Source of the DNA: JBFLYN01 sp040756655
GTDB lineage: Bacteria; Bacillota; Sulfobacillia; UBA8153
Direction: 5' to 3'
Length of the DNA: 64,000 bases
Assembly (NCBI GenBank): GCA_040756655.1
Contig: JBFLYN010000008.1
Location: 1-64,000, forward strand
Part shown: positions 45,060 to 53,598 of the stretch, piece by piece
How positions within the stretch are numbered: position 1 is the first letter of the stretch
How the letters are laid out: every line of letters begins with the position of its first letter
Made by a program: the position numbers and the translations under genes
Notes under the pieces: generated by a model
The model's database searches: none
Told to the model about the DNA's origin: nothing
The model's input: only the letters and a program-made list of their open reading frames with translations

Positions 45060-45649
45060 TCGCCATCGTGGACTACGGGGTGGGAAACACCGAGAGCATC
45101 AGACGGGCCCTGGAGGTGCTGGGTCTTAGGGCCGTGCTCACCGGCGATGCAGCCACGGTTAGGTCGGCCCGTGCGGTCATTCTTCCCGGGGTAGGAGCCT
45201 TCGATAGCGCCATGGCTACGCTGGAACGAACCGGGCTGGCCGGGACAGTGCGCGACGCCCTGGGGCTGGGAAGGGTAGTGCTGGGCATCTGCCTGGGCAT
45301 GCAGGTGCTGTTCTCAAGCAGCGAGGAAGGCACCCGGCGCGGCCTTGGGCTTTTGCCGGGACGGGTCGTACGCCTGCCCGGCGGCCAGCGTATCCCCCAC
45401 CTGGGATGGAACCTGGTGTGCTGGGATCCTCCTATCAGCCCTCCCTCCCACTTCTACTTTGCCCACTCCTACTATGCTGTCGCCCATCCCGGCCATGTGC
45501 TCGCCCGCACCAGCTATGGTACAGGGTTCCCGGCCGTAGTCAACGCGGGTTGTCTGTGGGGAGTCCAGTTCCACCCCGAAAAGAGCGGCCCAACCGGGCT
45601 GGCGCTGTTGGGGGACATCCTCGAAGGGCGGCTGGCCGCATGCTGTTGA
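45056..45649 (+). CDS. hisH: Imidazole glycerol phosphate synthase, glutaminase subunit
   Basis: A class I glutamine amidotransferase of 197 residues that feeds ammonia to HisF. The nucleophile Cys is in LGICLGMQVLF (near residue 81), and the His/Glu pair is in GVQFHPEKSG. It overlaps hisB by 4 bases and hisA by 10. Confidence 0.94.
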   Translation: MIAIVDYGVGNTESIRRALEVLGLRAVLTGDAATVRSARAVILPGVGAFDSAMATLERTGLAGTVRDALGLGRVVLGICLGMQVLFSSSEEGTRRGLGLLPGRVVRLPGGQRIPHLGWNLVCWDPPISPPSHFYFAHSYYAVAHPGHVLARTSYGTGFPAVVNAGCLWGVQFHPEKSGPTGLALLGDILEGRLAACC

Positions 45650-46353
45650 TTCCCGCCATCGATCTCCGCGGGGGCCGGTGCGTACGCCTTTTCCAGGGAG
45701 ACTTCGATCAGGAGTTCAAATACCACGAAGACCCGGTAGAGTGCGCACGGCGCTGGTCGGCCGCGGGGGCGCGCTGGCTCCATGTGGTGGATTTGGATGG
45801 TGCCCGGGCCGGGCGTCCGGTACAGCTGGACGTGGTGTCTGGCATTGCCCGGCTGGGACTGCCGGTGCAGCTGGGCGGGGGGCTCAGGAGCGTCGTCGAT
45901 GTAGAACGCGCCCTGGACACGGGAGTGAACCGGGTCATTCTCGGCACATCCGCCGGAGAGGGCACCCTGGAGACCATGGCCCGGGCGTTTCCCGGGAGAG
46001 TATGGGCCGGACTAGACGTGGATACCCTCGGGCAGGTGCGGGTCCGGGGCTGGGAAGAGACCAGCAGCCGCGACCCCCGGCAGGTAGCACGCCGGGCCCT
46101 GGAGGCCGGGGCCTCCGGCATCGTGTACACGGCCACCGGGCGGGATGGGACCATGGCCGGCCCGGACTGCCCGGGCTGGCTGGCACAACTGGGAGCACCG
46201 GTCATCTACGCCGGCGGGGTGGGACAACGGCGGCACTTGGAGCAACTGGCCCGGGCCGGTCGGAAGTGGCTTTCCGGGATCATCGCCGGCCGGGCCCTAT
46301 ACGAGGGTACCTTGACATACCAAGAGGGGCAAAAGGCCCTGGAGGAGGAGTGA
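45640..46353 (+). CDS. hisA: ProFAR isomerase
   Basis: A (beta/alpha)8 barrel of 237 residues catalysing the Amadori rearrangement of ProFAR. The paired catalytic Asp residues appear in AIDLRGGRCVRLFQGD (near residue 8) and YTATGRDGT; phosphate loops are LGGGLRS and YAGGVG. Starts inside hisH and its TGA overlaps the ATG of hisF. Confidence 0.93.
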   Translation: MLLIPAIDLRGGRCVRLFQGDFDQEFKYHEDPVECARRWSAAGARWLHVVDLDGARAGRPVQLDVVSGIARLGLPVQLGGGLRSVVDVERALDTGVNRVILGTSAGEGTLETMARAFPGRVWAGLDVDTLGQVRVRGWEETSSRDPRQVARRALEAGASGIVYTATGRDGTMAGPDCPGWLAQLGAPVIYAGGVGQRRHLEQLARAGRKWLSGIIAGRALYEGTLTYQEGQKALEEE

Positions 46354-47114
46354 TGGTGCTGGCAGTAAGAGTCATCCCCTGCCTGGATGTACACGGTGGG
46401 CGGGTGGTCAAGGGGGTGAGGTTCGTTGACCTCCAGGACGCCGGGGACCCGGTCCAACTGGCCGGGTACTATAGCCGCTCCGGCGCCGACGAACTGGTAT
46501 ACCTGGACATCAGCGCATCCCATGAAGGACGCTCCACGCTATTGGACACCGTTCGCCGGACTGCGGCCCAGGTGTTCATCCCCTTGACGGTGGGCGGGGG
46601 AGTACGCGAACTCGAAGACATCCAGTCGCTGTTAAGGGCTGGGGCAGACAAGGTGGCCATGAACACCGCAGCCGTTCAGCGCCCTGAACTGGTAAGCAGG
46701 GCATCCCTGCGCTTCGGTGGCCAGTGCGTGGTGGTGGCCATCGATGCCCGCAAAGAACACGATGGTTGGCAAGTGTACACCCACGGGGGACGCCATCCAA
46801 CCGGAATGGATGTACTAGAGTGGGCCCGGGAGGTCGAAAAGTTGGGGGCCGGCGAGCTCCTCCTGACCAGCATGGACCGGGACGGCACCAAGGACGGGTA
46901 TGACCTGGAACTTACGGTCCGGGTAGCGGGGTCGGTCTCCATACCAGTCATCGCCTCGGGAGGGGCCGGTACCCTGCAGCACCTGGTAGATGCCGTCACC
47001 GTGGGAGGTGCCAGCGCCGTGTTGGTGGCATCGAACTTCCACCGGGGGGACTGGACCGTGGCTGAGGCCAAGTCGTTCATGATCCGGGCTGGCCTGGAGG
47101 TGAGACCAGCATGA
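46353..47114 (+). CDS. hisF: Imidazole glycerol phosphate synthase, cyclase subunit
   Basis: A 253-residue barrel homologous to HisA that makes IGP and AICAR. Catalytic Asp residues are in IPCLDVHGGRVVKGV (Asp12 region) and TSMDRDGTKDGYD; VGGGVRE and ASGGAG are the phosphate loops. ATG at 46353 overlaps the hisA stop by one base after a GGAGGAGG site; it overlaps hisIE by 4 bases. Confidence 0.94.
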   Translation: MVLAVRVIPCLDVHGGRVVKGVRFVDLQDAGDPVQLAGYYSRSGADELVYLDISASHEGRSTLLDTVRRTAAQVFIPLTVGGGVRELEDIQSLLRAGADKVAMNTAAVQRPELVSRASLRFGGQCVVVAIDARKEHDGWQVYTHGGRHPTGMDVLEWAREVEKLGAGELLLTSMDRDGTKDGYDLELTVRVAGSVSIPVIASGGAGTLQHLVDAVTVGGASAVLVASNFHRGDWTVAEAKSFMIRAGLEVRPA

Positions 47115-47776
47115 GCGCCGCCCGGGGCCTGATGCCAGTGATAGTACAGGACCAAAAGACCCTGCAGGTCCTGATGCTGGCCTACGCCAATGCCGAGGCC
47201 GTGGCGCTCACCCGCTCCACGGGTTTTGCCCACTTTTGGAGCCGGAGCCGCGATTCCATCTGGAAGAAAGGCGAAAGCTCCGGCAACTTCTTGGCAGTAG
47301 CTGCCGTCATCGCCGACTGTGACGGCGATGCCCTCTTGTACCTGGTGGATGCTACCGGTCCAGCCTGTCACACGGGAGAAAAGAGCTGCTTTTTCAAACC
47401 GCTCGGGCCGGGTGACACCCGGGCGCCCAGCTCCTCGTCGATCTTACACGCACTGGCACAGGTCATCGAGGAACGCAAGACCCACCTACCGCCCGGGTCC
47501 TATGTGACCGGGTTGTTTGCCCGGGGGGAGGATGCCATCCTAGAGAAGGTGGGCGAGGAGGCCACCGAGGTGGTGCTGGCCGCCAAGGCCCGGGACCGGG
47601 AAGGACTTTGCCGGGAAATGGCCGACCTTTGGTTTCACTGCCTGGTGGCTCTGGCCGCCAGCGGCCTGGGACCAGACCACGTGTTGGAAGAGCTGGAGAG
47701 ACGGAGAGTACAGGGCGCAAGGCCAAGCATACCCAAACCCGCTCCGGGTGGGGAAAATGCCAAGACCGGGGTCTAA
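47111..47776 (+). CDS. hisIE: Bifunctional PR-AMP cyclohydrolase / PR-ATP pyrophosphatase
   Basis: A 221-residue fusion. The HisI half has FWSRSRDSIWKKGESSGN, the zinc-binding CDGDALLYLVDATGPACHTGEKSCFF; the HisE half (from about residue 115) has EDAILEKVGEEATEVVLAAK. Last gene of the operon; its TAA stop lies in the loop of the terminator hairpin. Confidence 0.93.
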   Translation: MSAARGLMPVIVQDQKTLQVLMLAYANAEAVALTRSTGFAHFWSRSRDSIWKKGESSGNFLAVAAVIADCDGDALLYLVDATGPACHTGEKSCFFKPLGPGDTRAPSSSSILHALAQVIEERKTHLPPGSYVTGLFARGEDAILEKVGEEATEVVLAAKARDREGLCREMADLWFHCLVALAASGLGPDHVLEELERRRVQGARPSIPKPAPGGENAKTGV

Positions 47777-47787
47777 GACCCCGGTCT
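47763..47787. terminator. his operon terminator with stop codon in its loop
   Basis: AGACCGGGGTC (47763-47773) and its perfect complement (47777-47787) enclose TAA, which is the hisIE stop codon. The hairpin also faces the convergent transporter gene that ends at 47810. T-runs are weak on both sides. Confidence 0.65.
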
Positions 47788-47809
47788 AGTGAGCAGTTGC
47801 GTGCGCAGC

Positions 47810-48250
47810 CTACCAGCGGACCAGCAGGGCACCAGCCAGTAGGAACGCGGCCCCCAGCAACCTGGCGGTCGTGAATGGCCGCACCGGCAGTCCCAGCAGG
47901 CCGAAGTGATCCAGCGCTAGTGCTGCGGTAAGCTGCGCCGCTAGTAGCCAGCCGGTAGTTCGCCCGGCTCCTGCCATCTGGACCAAGAGGATGCTGCCTA
48001 CCACAATACCCGTTCCCATCAGGCCGCCGCCCAGCAGGAGCCCTGGTGGAGCCTGGGTCAGAGTCCCTAGGCCTGGTCGTATGGCCACGACCAGCACCAA
48101 CAAGACCGCGGCTCCCACGGAAAACGACACGAGGGCCGCCACCAGTGGTGGGCAGTAACGGCTTAAAGCCGCGTTGACTGCGCCCTGGCTGCCTATGAGT
48201 ACGCCTACAGCCGCGGCCAGCACTGCGGCAGTGGCCAGCCCGTGACTCAT
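47810..48250 (-). CDS. YdcZ-type DMT transporter
   Basis: A 146-residue membrane protein with five predicted helices, typical of the short drug/metabolite transporter family YdcZ: GVLIGSQGAVNAALSRY, LVAALVSFSVGAAVLLVLVV, GGLMGTGIVVGSILLVQMAG and the C-terminal FGLLGLPVRPFTTARLLGAAFLLAGALLV. It overlaps the amidohydrolase gene by 4 bases and is the last gene of that operon, so it may export or import a substrate or product of ureide breakdown. Confidence 0.8.
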   Translation of the reverse strand: MSHGLATAAVLAAAVGVLIGSQGAVNAALSRYCPPLVAALVSFSVGAAVLLVLVVAIRPGLGTLTQAPPGLLLGGGLMGTGIVVGSILLVQMAGAGRTTGWLLAAQLTAALALDHFGLLGLPVRPFTTARLLGAAFLLAGALLVRW

Positions 48251-49359
48251 CCGGTCACCCGGAGCAGGACCGCTACCGGCCCGCCTCCATCGGGACCTTG
48301 ATGCTCGGCGCCACCCGAGACGTAGATCATGGGATCGCCCACCACCGAGGCAATGACGGCACCCACCACTGCCCGGGCTGACCGGGTATGGTTGATGTCC
48401 GAATCATCGAGCATGACATGGCGACGGCCCCGCACCCGGCCGCTGGTTGATGCCTCAGCCTTGGCAAACACGTTAACCACCTGTTCCAATTGGCTCGGTG
48501 CCGGGCAGCAGTCGAACTCCAGTCCGGCCGACCGTAGCGCGTTCAAGACGGCTCCGGCGTCAAGGGCGTCCTTCATGACACTATGCCCGATCACCAAGTC
48601 ACTGGCGGACTGCTCAGAGTTGCCCAGCAGCATGATCTCGCAACGCGCCATTTCCACACCGGCAGAGGTGGAAGCAACCCCCGACCACTTACTCCAGTCA
48701 GAACAGATATGGTCTTCACGGATGGTGTCAAGGTCCAGCTCACCCACGGCTACGGCCACACCCAGCGCGGAGGCGCCCCTGGAATACCCCATGGATTTAT
48801 AGGTATCCTGTACCACCACGGTCTGACCTCGCAAGGCTGCTTCAGCAATGCGCTCAGCTGTGAGTAACGGGCACTTGATCTGCACAAAATGCACGTCGGC
48901 AGGGGATGCAATGCCCGCATCGGTCATGGCTTCCCGTACGGCCCTGGCTACTTCTTGCACCATCGCCAGCCTGCCGATCTCCTCGGGCAGGAAGTCCCGG
49001 GTGAAGGCGATGCCTGCCACCAGCCGCTTTTGGCCGCCCCGGGCACTTGCATCCAGTGAGCGCGCAAAGACGGTCACGTGCGGTGATAGCACGCCCTCGG
49101 TGCCTCCCGACATGATCATGGCCACCCGCCGGCTAACCTCGTCGGTGCTTACCTGCATATACCGGGAGAGAAGCAGCTTGTAGGCCCATGTGGCGTAGCC
49201 ACGCGTGAAGTCATTGACACACCCGTTGCCTTCTGTCTTGCCGAGCACGCAAATGATGTCTTCGGCCTTGAGCCGGCCCTCCTGCAGGGCCGATTCCAGA
49301 GCAGACGTGTCTCCTGGATGGGAAATGGGTAGCCGAAAGACGTCAACTCTCTGCCACAT
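48247..49359 (-). CDS. Ring-opening amidohydrolase (cyanuric acid hydrolase/barbiturase family)
   Basis: Opens the ring of cyanuric acid, barbituric acid or a close relative. The 370-residue protein follows the AtzD pattern of three Ser-Lys pairs, one per repeat: Lys41 (LGKTEGNGCVNDFTRG) with Ser84 (MSGGTEG), Lys162 (QIKCPLL) with Ser230/232 (SGVASTSAG), and Lys300 (VFAKAEAS) with Ser348 (VSGGAEHQGPDGGGP). Also typical are VRGRRHVMLDDSDINHTR and HSVMKDALDAG. A cyanuric acid hydrolase of this family is known from Moorella. Which ring is used cannot be decided here. It overlaps the DUF1116 gene by 17 bases. Confidence 0.88.
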   Translation of the reverse strand: MWQRVDVFRLPISHPGDTSALESALQEGRLKAEDIICVLGKTEGNGCVNDFTRGYATWAYKLLLSRYMQVSTDEVSRRVAMIMSGGTEGVLSPHVTVFARSLDASARGGQKRLVAGIAFTRDFLPEEIGRLAMVQEVARAVREAMTDAGIASPADVHFVQIKCPLLTAERIAEAALRGQTVVVQDTYKSMGYSRGASALGVAVAVGELDLDTIREDHICSDWSKWSGVASTSAGVEMARCEIMLLGNSEQSASDLVIGHSVMKDALDAGAVLNALRSAGLEFDCCPAPSQLEQVVNVFAKAEASTSGRVRGRRHVMLDDSDINHTRSARAVVGAVIASVVGDPMIYVSGGAEHQGPDGGGPVAVLLRVTG

Positions 49360-50758
49360 CCTGGAACTCTCCTTTCTTGATCATCTGCACAAAGCTGTCC
49401 AGTGCATTCACAAACGGGGCCAGCGGCGCCCGGACCAGGCCAGCTCCCACCTGCCCCATGCCCGCCTCCCGGTGCGCGATTCCGGTGTTGATCACGGGGG
49501 TAATCCCAGTCCGGCATATCAATAGCGTGTCGAATCCACACGGTACGGGGGAAAAATCCAAGGCTGGGATACTGTAAGAAGGGTTCTCGCCAGACGTGAT
49601 CTCCCGCATTTCGATGGTGGTGCGCACGCCATCGCCTGGGGTACCGCCTACGAATTGGGCGATGGCGGGGGCTGTCGCCATGGCCGTACCCCCAAGGCCT
49701 GCTACCTCCGTAATGGCGCTGTCGCCTAAGTCGGGGTTGGCATCTGCCGGGCCGTAGCCCGGGAAGTACAGCCCCTGTACTGCTGGAGCCGGGGCGGTGA
49801 ACCACCGGTCGGGCATGGCCGAGATCCGCAGTCCAAAGTCGGTTCCATTGCGGCTCATGCACGTGACGATGGTGCTCCAGGGAACACCGGCCGCGGCATC
49901 AGCAGCCAGCTTGGCGGCCGCCATGGACAGGTTCAGGAAGAAATGATCGTTGCCGGCCAGGAAGGCCAGGACTTCACCGAGGACGGTTCCGGCAGAGGTG
50001 GCGGCTAGGGCCGGGGCCAGCTGGCGCACCAAGAGGGACGTGGCGGCCACATTGCGGTTATGCCCTTCATCACCCATGTGCAATGCCCGGGACAGAATAG
50101 ACTTAACGTCAATGCCTTTCCGCTCCACCAGCCCCCGGTCGATGGCCGGTCCCAACACGTCCTGGATCCAGCGCAACCGTGCCAGGACCTCAGGGGAGTA
50201 AGCACCAAAGCGCAACACCTTACCCAAGCCCTCGTTCAGGGTGGCACTGGCCCGGCGGCCGTCCTGGTCCTCAACTACCCACACTGGCATGGACGGCGAG
50301 ATCACTCCGGCCATTGGGCCCACCGCCCCGTGATGGTGACAGGGAGATAGCCGGACATGGCCCCGGGCCACCAGGCCCGCTGCTTCTTCTGGAGTGGTGG
50401 CCCACCCCTCGTACATTACGGCACCCATGACTGCCCCTCGCACCGGGCCACACGCCCGCTCCCAAGTGAGGGGCGGCCCGGCGTGCAAGATCACGCGGTC
50501 CTCCAGGTCGGGTAGTACTGCTCGCGCGGGCAATACCCTCACTGCCTGGGCTTGCCCCATTACAAGGGCCGCTACTGCTCGTTCATTGGCCGCCCGCACC
50601 TGGCCGTAGTAGGGTAGGGTCTCTTTCAATAGCTGCAGTGTACGTTCGTCCCCGCTGCCCGGTACGGTAAAATCCACGTCCAGTACCGGGATGTCGTGGT
50701 CCAACAGGGCGGGGAGAAAAGTCCCGAGCCCGACATTGATAACTCTTATGCCACTCAT
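49343..50758 (-). CDS. DUF1116 protein, AllG-like carbamoyltransferase subunit
   Basis: A 471-residue protein of the YlbE/AllG family. In E. coli AllG forms, with FdrA (AllF) and AllH, an oxamate carbamoyltransferase that splits oxalurate with phosphate. Recognised segments: ALVMGQAQAVRVLPARAVLPDLEDRVILHAGPPLTW, SPCHHHGAVGPMAGVISPSMPVWVVED, VTCMSRNGTDFGLRIS and GYGPADANPDLGDSAITE. ATG at 50758 overlaps the fdrA stop (ATGA); the longer frame lies within fdrA. No AllH gene is present in the window. Confidence 0.85.
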   Translation of the reverse strand: MSGIRVINVGLGTFLPALLDHDIPVLDVDFTVPGSGDERTLQLLKETLPYYGQVRAANERAVAALVMGQAQAVRVLPARAVLPDLEDRVILHAGPPLTWERACGPVRGAVMGAVMYEGWATTPEEAAGLVARGHVRLSPCHHHGAVGPMAGVISPSMPVWVVEDQDGRRASATLNEGLGKVLRFGAYSPEVLARLRWIQDVLGPAIDRGLVERKGIDVKSILSRALHMGDEGHNRNVAATSLLVRQLAPALAATSAGTVLGEVLAFLAGNDHFFLNLSMAAAKLAADAAAGVPWSTIVTCMSRNGTDFGLRISAMPDRWFTAPAPAVQGLYFPGYGPADANPDLGDSAITEVAGLGGTAMATAPAIAQFVGGTPGDGVRTTIEMREITSGENPSYSIPALDFSPVPCGFDTLLICRTGITPVINTGIAHREAGMGQVGAGLVRAPLAPFVNALDSFVQMIKKGEFQDVAES

Positions 50759-52236
50759 ATGGCACCCCCCAGCGCCCGGGCGGCCAGCCTGGCTGCAGCC
50801 GCAGCAGTGGGCTGTACCAGCACGCCGGCCTCCTTGAGCTTGCTCTCCTGTGCCTCCAGTCCTTGGGGATCTTCTGCAGTTCCACATACCGAGGCTATGA
50901 AACAGGGACGGTCACCTGTGGGCAGTCTGGCAATGGCCGCTGCCACAGCACCAGCCGGGTCAGGATGGGATCCATACCCCAGCACCACATCAAGCAGGAT
51001 AATGCCCACGTCAGGTTCGCGGGCTTGCTCCTGGATCCACTGGTTGCGCAGTCCGGGGTCGATCATGGGATGAGGGCGTCCCCGGGTGTAGATGTCATCC
51101 CCTAAGTCCACCAGAGCGTGCTTCCGGGCAGGCCAGCTACGGGAGAACTCGCCCAGGTACGGCCCAAGCACAGTTGCCGCCTCGGTGCACAGGGTACCTC
51201 CAGAGAACAGGCCGCGTATCCACCGCCCTCCGGGCCGCATCCTGGCCTTTGCCGGGGACGTGTCCGGCTCGGGCACTGGAGTCCCGAGGGCAAGTGCAGC
51301 GGCTTCGCGGGCACCTTCCTCCAGGGTTACAGCCAAAGACACGCCGGCCGGACACGGTGCCTGGTCGCCGGCACCTAACAGCACCAGCACCACGGGCTTC
51401 CCCAGGAAGGCAGCCCTTTCTTGGATCACTCGCGTGGTATTCACACCGGCGGATTTGGCTATGACCAGCACAACTCGAGTATCCGGATCCTGACCGAGGA
51501 GCTCCAGGGCGCGCAACATGGTGATGCCACCGACCCGGTCGTCCAGATCTCTACCGCCGGTACCGTAGGCATGGGAGATTCCCAGCCCGGCCCGGTGGAT
51601 GATGCATGTGGCTTCCTGGATGCCGGTGCCGGCAGCCCCGGCTATGCCTATACTCCCCCGGCGCACCCGGTTGGCAAAACCCAGCGGTATTCCATCGATG
51701 ATGGCAGTGCCGCAGTCGGGGCCCATGACCAGCCGGTTGAGACGAGAGGCCAGCATCTTCAGTTCGATCTCTTGTTCCATGGGAACATTGTCGCTAAACA
51801 GGAATACGTCCATGCCAAGGTGCAGTGCCCGGGTCGCTTCCGCCGCAGCATACTCCCCGGGCACGGAGATCAAGACCAGGTTGGCCCCGGGCAGGCGCCG
51901 GGCTGCAGACTCCAGCGTCAACGGGAGGGCCTCCCCGGCCTGGGCAAAAGCCTGACGGCGCGCAGAAACCAGCCCCGCGCGCAGCACCTGAAGGGCATCT
52001 CTGGCCGCATCCGGGCATTCCGCCTCCACCACCAGCACCAGGTCGGCGGGGCCGGCCTGCCAGGCGTCTTCACCAACAAGCCCGGCAGCAGCCAGGTTGG
52101 CCAGGTTATTCTCGGTGCCCATGACCGCTACCGCCTGACGAATGCCGGGACGGGCCGATACTTCCGCGGACAACCTCATCAAGGTGGCCGAATCCCGGTA
52201 GGTCCTCGGTAGTATCGTCCAGGATCTAGTCAACAT
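50755..52236 (-). CDS. fdrA: FdrA (AllF)-like carbamoyltransferase subunit
   Basis: A 493-residue protein built like succinyl-CoA synthetase alpha units. The N-terminal region has AVAVMGTENNLANLAAAGL; the CoA-ligase-like part has VMGPDCGTAIIDGIPLGFAN, IGIAGAAGTGIQE, YGTGGRDLDDRVGG and SVPGEYAAAEATRAL; the end has LLDVVLGYGSHPDPAG. FdrA is the subunit of oxamate carbamoyltransferase in E. coli. ATG at 52236 is chosen (AAGAGG 5-6 bases upstream); ATG 52239 and GTG 52242 are alternatives. First gene of the fdrA-allG-amidohydrolase-ydcZ operon. Confidence 0.88.
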   Translation of the reverse strand: MLTRSWTILPRTYRDSATLMRLSAEVSARPGIRQAVAVMGTENNLANLAAAGLVGEDAWQAGPADLVLVVEAECPDAARDALQVLRAGLVSARRQAFAQAGEALPLTLESAARRLPGANLVLISVPGEYAAAEATRALHLGMDVFLFSDNVPMEQEIELKMLASRLNRLVMGPDCGTAIIDGIPLGFANRVRRGSIGIAGAAGTGIQEATCIIHRAGLGISHAYGTGGRDLDDRVGGITMLRALELLGQDPDTRVVLVIAKSAGVNTTRVIQERAAFLGKPVVLVLLGAGDQAPCPAGVSLAVTLEEGAREAAALALGTPVPEPDTSPAKARMRPGGRWIRGLFSGGTLCTEAATVLGPYLGEFSRSWPARKHALVDLGDDIYTRGRPHPMIDPGLRNQWIQEQAREPDVGIILLDVVLGYGSHPDPAGAVAAAIARLPTGDRPCFIASVCGTAEDPQGLEAQESKLKEAGVLVQPTAAAAARLAARALGGAI

Positions 52237-52656
52237 CATCACCTCTTAGGTCAAGTAGGAGACTCCAGCTTGCAGCGAAAGCCCGTACCATGCTGCGGCT
52301 GCATCGGTCCCTGTGCAACGGCCCAGCTCCAAAAGCCCATGTGGCGATGGGTCTAACCCGGCTGCGGTCCCAGTGCAACCCACACCTTGGGCTCAACGGC
52401 CAGTCCACTGGGGATTTTTCGGACAGGTGGATGGAACAACAAAGGCCTCCGGTCAACCGCAGGCGATCCCCCTGCACAGCCGGTACCCTCAGAAGCCATT
52501 CTCTCCTCGTTCCTTGCCGCAGTGCCCAGCAGCGGTGCCGGGGCCCGGGTGGGATGGACCTCCCCAACCGCGGCTAAGGTACAGGCCCCGGCTCGAGGCT
52601 GCCCCCCGGGTACCCAGGAGGAGGTCGTCTCAACGAGCTCCACACTACCGGGCCGG
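52237..52656. other. Intergenic region with a direct repeat, upstream of fdrA
   Basis: About 400 bases without a recognisable gene; in particular no trace of the DUF2877 (AllH) subunit was found. It contains two near-identical 19-22 base segments, described separately, that could be regulator binding sites. The carbamate kinase gene upstream ends at 52657 in the same direction. Confidence 0.45.
52298..52379. repeat. Direct repeat upstream of fdrA
   Basis: GCTGCATCGGTCCCTGTGCA (from 52298, ending AAC at 52319) and GCTGCGGTCCCAGTGCAAC (52361-52379) share GCTGC, GGTCCC and GTGCAAC in the same order and orientation, about 62 bases apart and 60-140 bases before the fdrA start. A possible operator pair, for example for PucR. 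Confidence 0.4.
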
Positions 52657-53598
52657 TCACTCCGTTGTCACCTGGGTACCCTCAGTACCCTCCAGGGCCG
52701 GCACGGCACACTGCAGGTGGGCGATGACTGCTCTCCGGCCGCCACCCCGCACAAACTCCATGGCTGCCTGGACTTTGGGACCCATGCTCCCCGCCAGGAA
52801 ATGGCCGGCCTCGTACAGCACCTCCAACTCCCGCAAGGTGACCCGGTGCAGCCAACGCTGGTTCCGCGTGTTGAAGTCCACGGCGGCTGCAGGTACCTCC
52901 GTTAGGATCATGAGGACCTCGGCACCGATCTCCAGCGCCAGCCGGCAGGAGGCCCGGTCCTTATCGATGACTGCATCCACACCCTGGAGTTGCCCACTTC
53001 CGGGGTCCCGGGAGACCGGAACTCCCCCTCCCCCCGCAGCGACTACCACGGCCCCCGCTTCTAGGAGCGCGAGGATGATGTCCCGGTTGACCAGATGCCG
53101 GGGCAAAGGTGACGGTACCACCCTGCGAAAACCGCGCCCGGCGTCCTCCCGGAACTCGAGACCGTCCACGGCCAGCCGCCGGGCCCGGTCTTCTGTGTAG
53201 AACGGGCCCACAGGCTTCTCCGGTCGCTCCATGGCCGGGTCCTGCCGGTCCACCACTACCTGGGTGAGAACGGTGGCGACAGGCAGGGCCATGCCTCGCC
53301 GGCCGAGAGCACCATGCAGCGCTTGCTCTATCATCAGGCCCAAGAGCCCCTGGGTCATGGCCCCGCACGCAAATAGTGGCAGCGGCGGGGTCACTGCCCG
53401 GGCGCTCTCCTGCTGGATCAAAAGGTTCCCCACCTGGGGTCCGTTACCGTGGGTGATCACCAGCCTGTGGCCCAGGCTCAGAAAATCCGCAAGCGGGTCA
53501 ACTGCCCGGGTGACGTTCTCCAACTGCTCGGTGAAGGTGCCAGCCTGGCCGGGGGACAGGATGGCGTTACCACCGAGGGCTACTACCACTCTGGTCAA
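52657..53598 (-). CDS. arcC: Carbamate kinase
   Basis: Uses carbamoyl phosphate to make ATP, releasing ammonia and CO2. The 313-residue amino-acid kinase has VVALGGNAIL, VITHGNGPQVGNLLIQ, VPSPLPRHLVNRDIILALLEAGAVVVAAGGGGVPV, VDAVIDKDRAS and LMILTEVPAAAVDF, all typical of the catabolic enzyme. No arginine deiminase or ornithine carbamoyltransferase gene is nearby; the source of carbamoyl phosphate is probably the FdrA/AllG pair. It overlaps the pucR stop by 4 bases. Confidence 0.93.
   Translation of the reverse strand: MTRVVVALGGNAILSPGQAGTFTEQLENVTRAVDPLADFLSLGHRLVITHGNGPQVGNLLIQQESARAVTPPLPLFACGAMTQGLLGLMIEQALHGALGRRGMALPVATVLTQVVVDRQDPAMERPEKPVGPFYTEDRARRLAVDGLEFREDAGRGFRRVVPSPLPRHLVNRDIILALLEAGAVVVAAGGGGVPVSRDPGSGQLQGVDAVIDKDRASCRLALEIGAEVLMILTEVPAAAVDFNTRNQRWLHRVTLRELEVLYEAGHFLAGSMGPKVQAAMEFVRGGGRRAVIAHLQCAVPALEGTEGTQVTTE

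Noticed and set aside
52237..52656. Remnant of an allH gene
   Set aside because: None of the six frames showed DUF2877-like sequence; the region appears to be regulatory only.
52313..53200. Plus-strand open frame antisense to carbamate kinase
   Set aside because: Its composition is that of a shadow frame in GC-rich DNA (Arg/Ser/Pro-rich) and it has no ribosome binding site.
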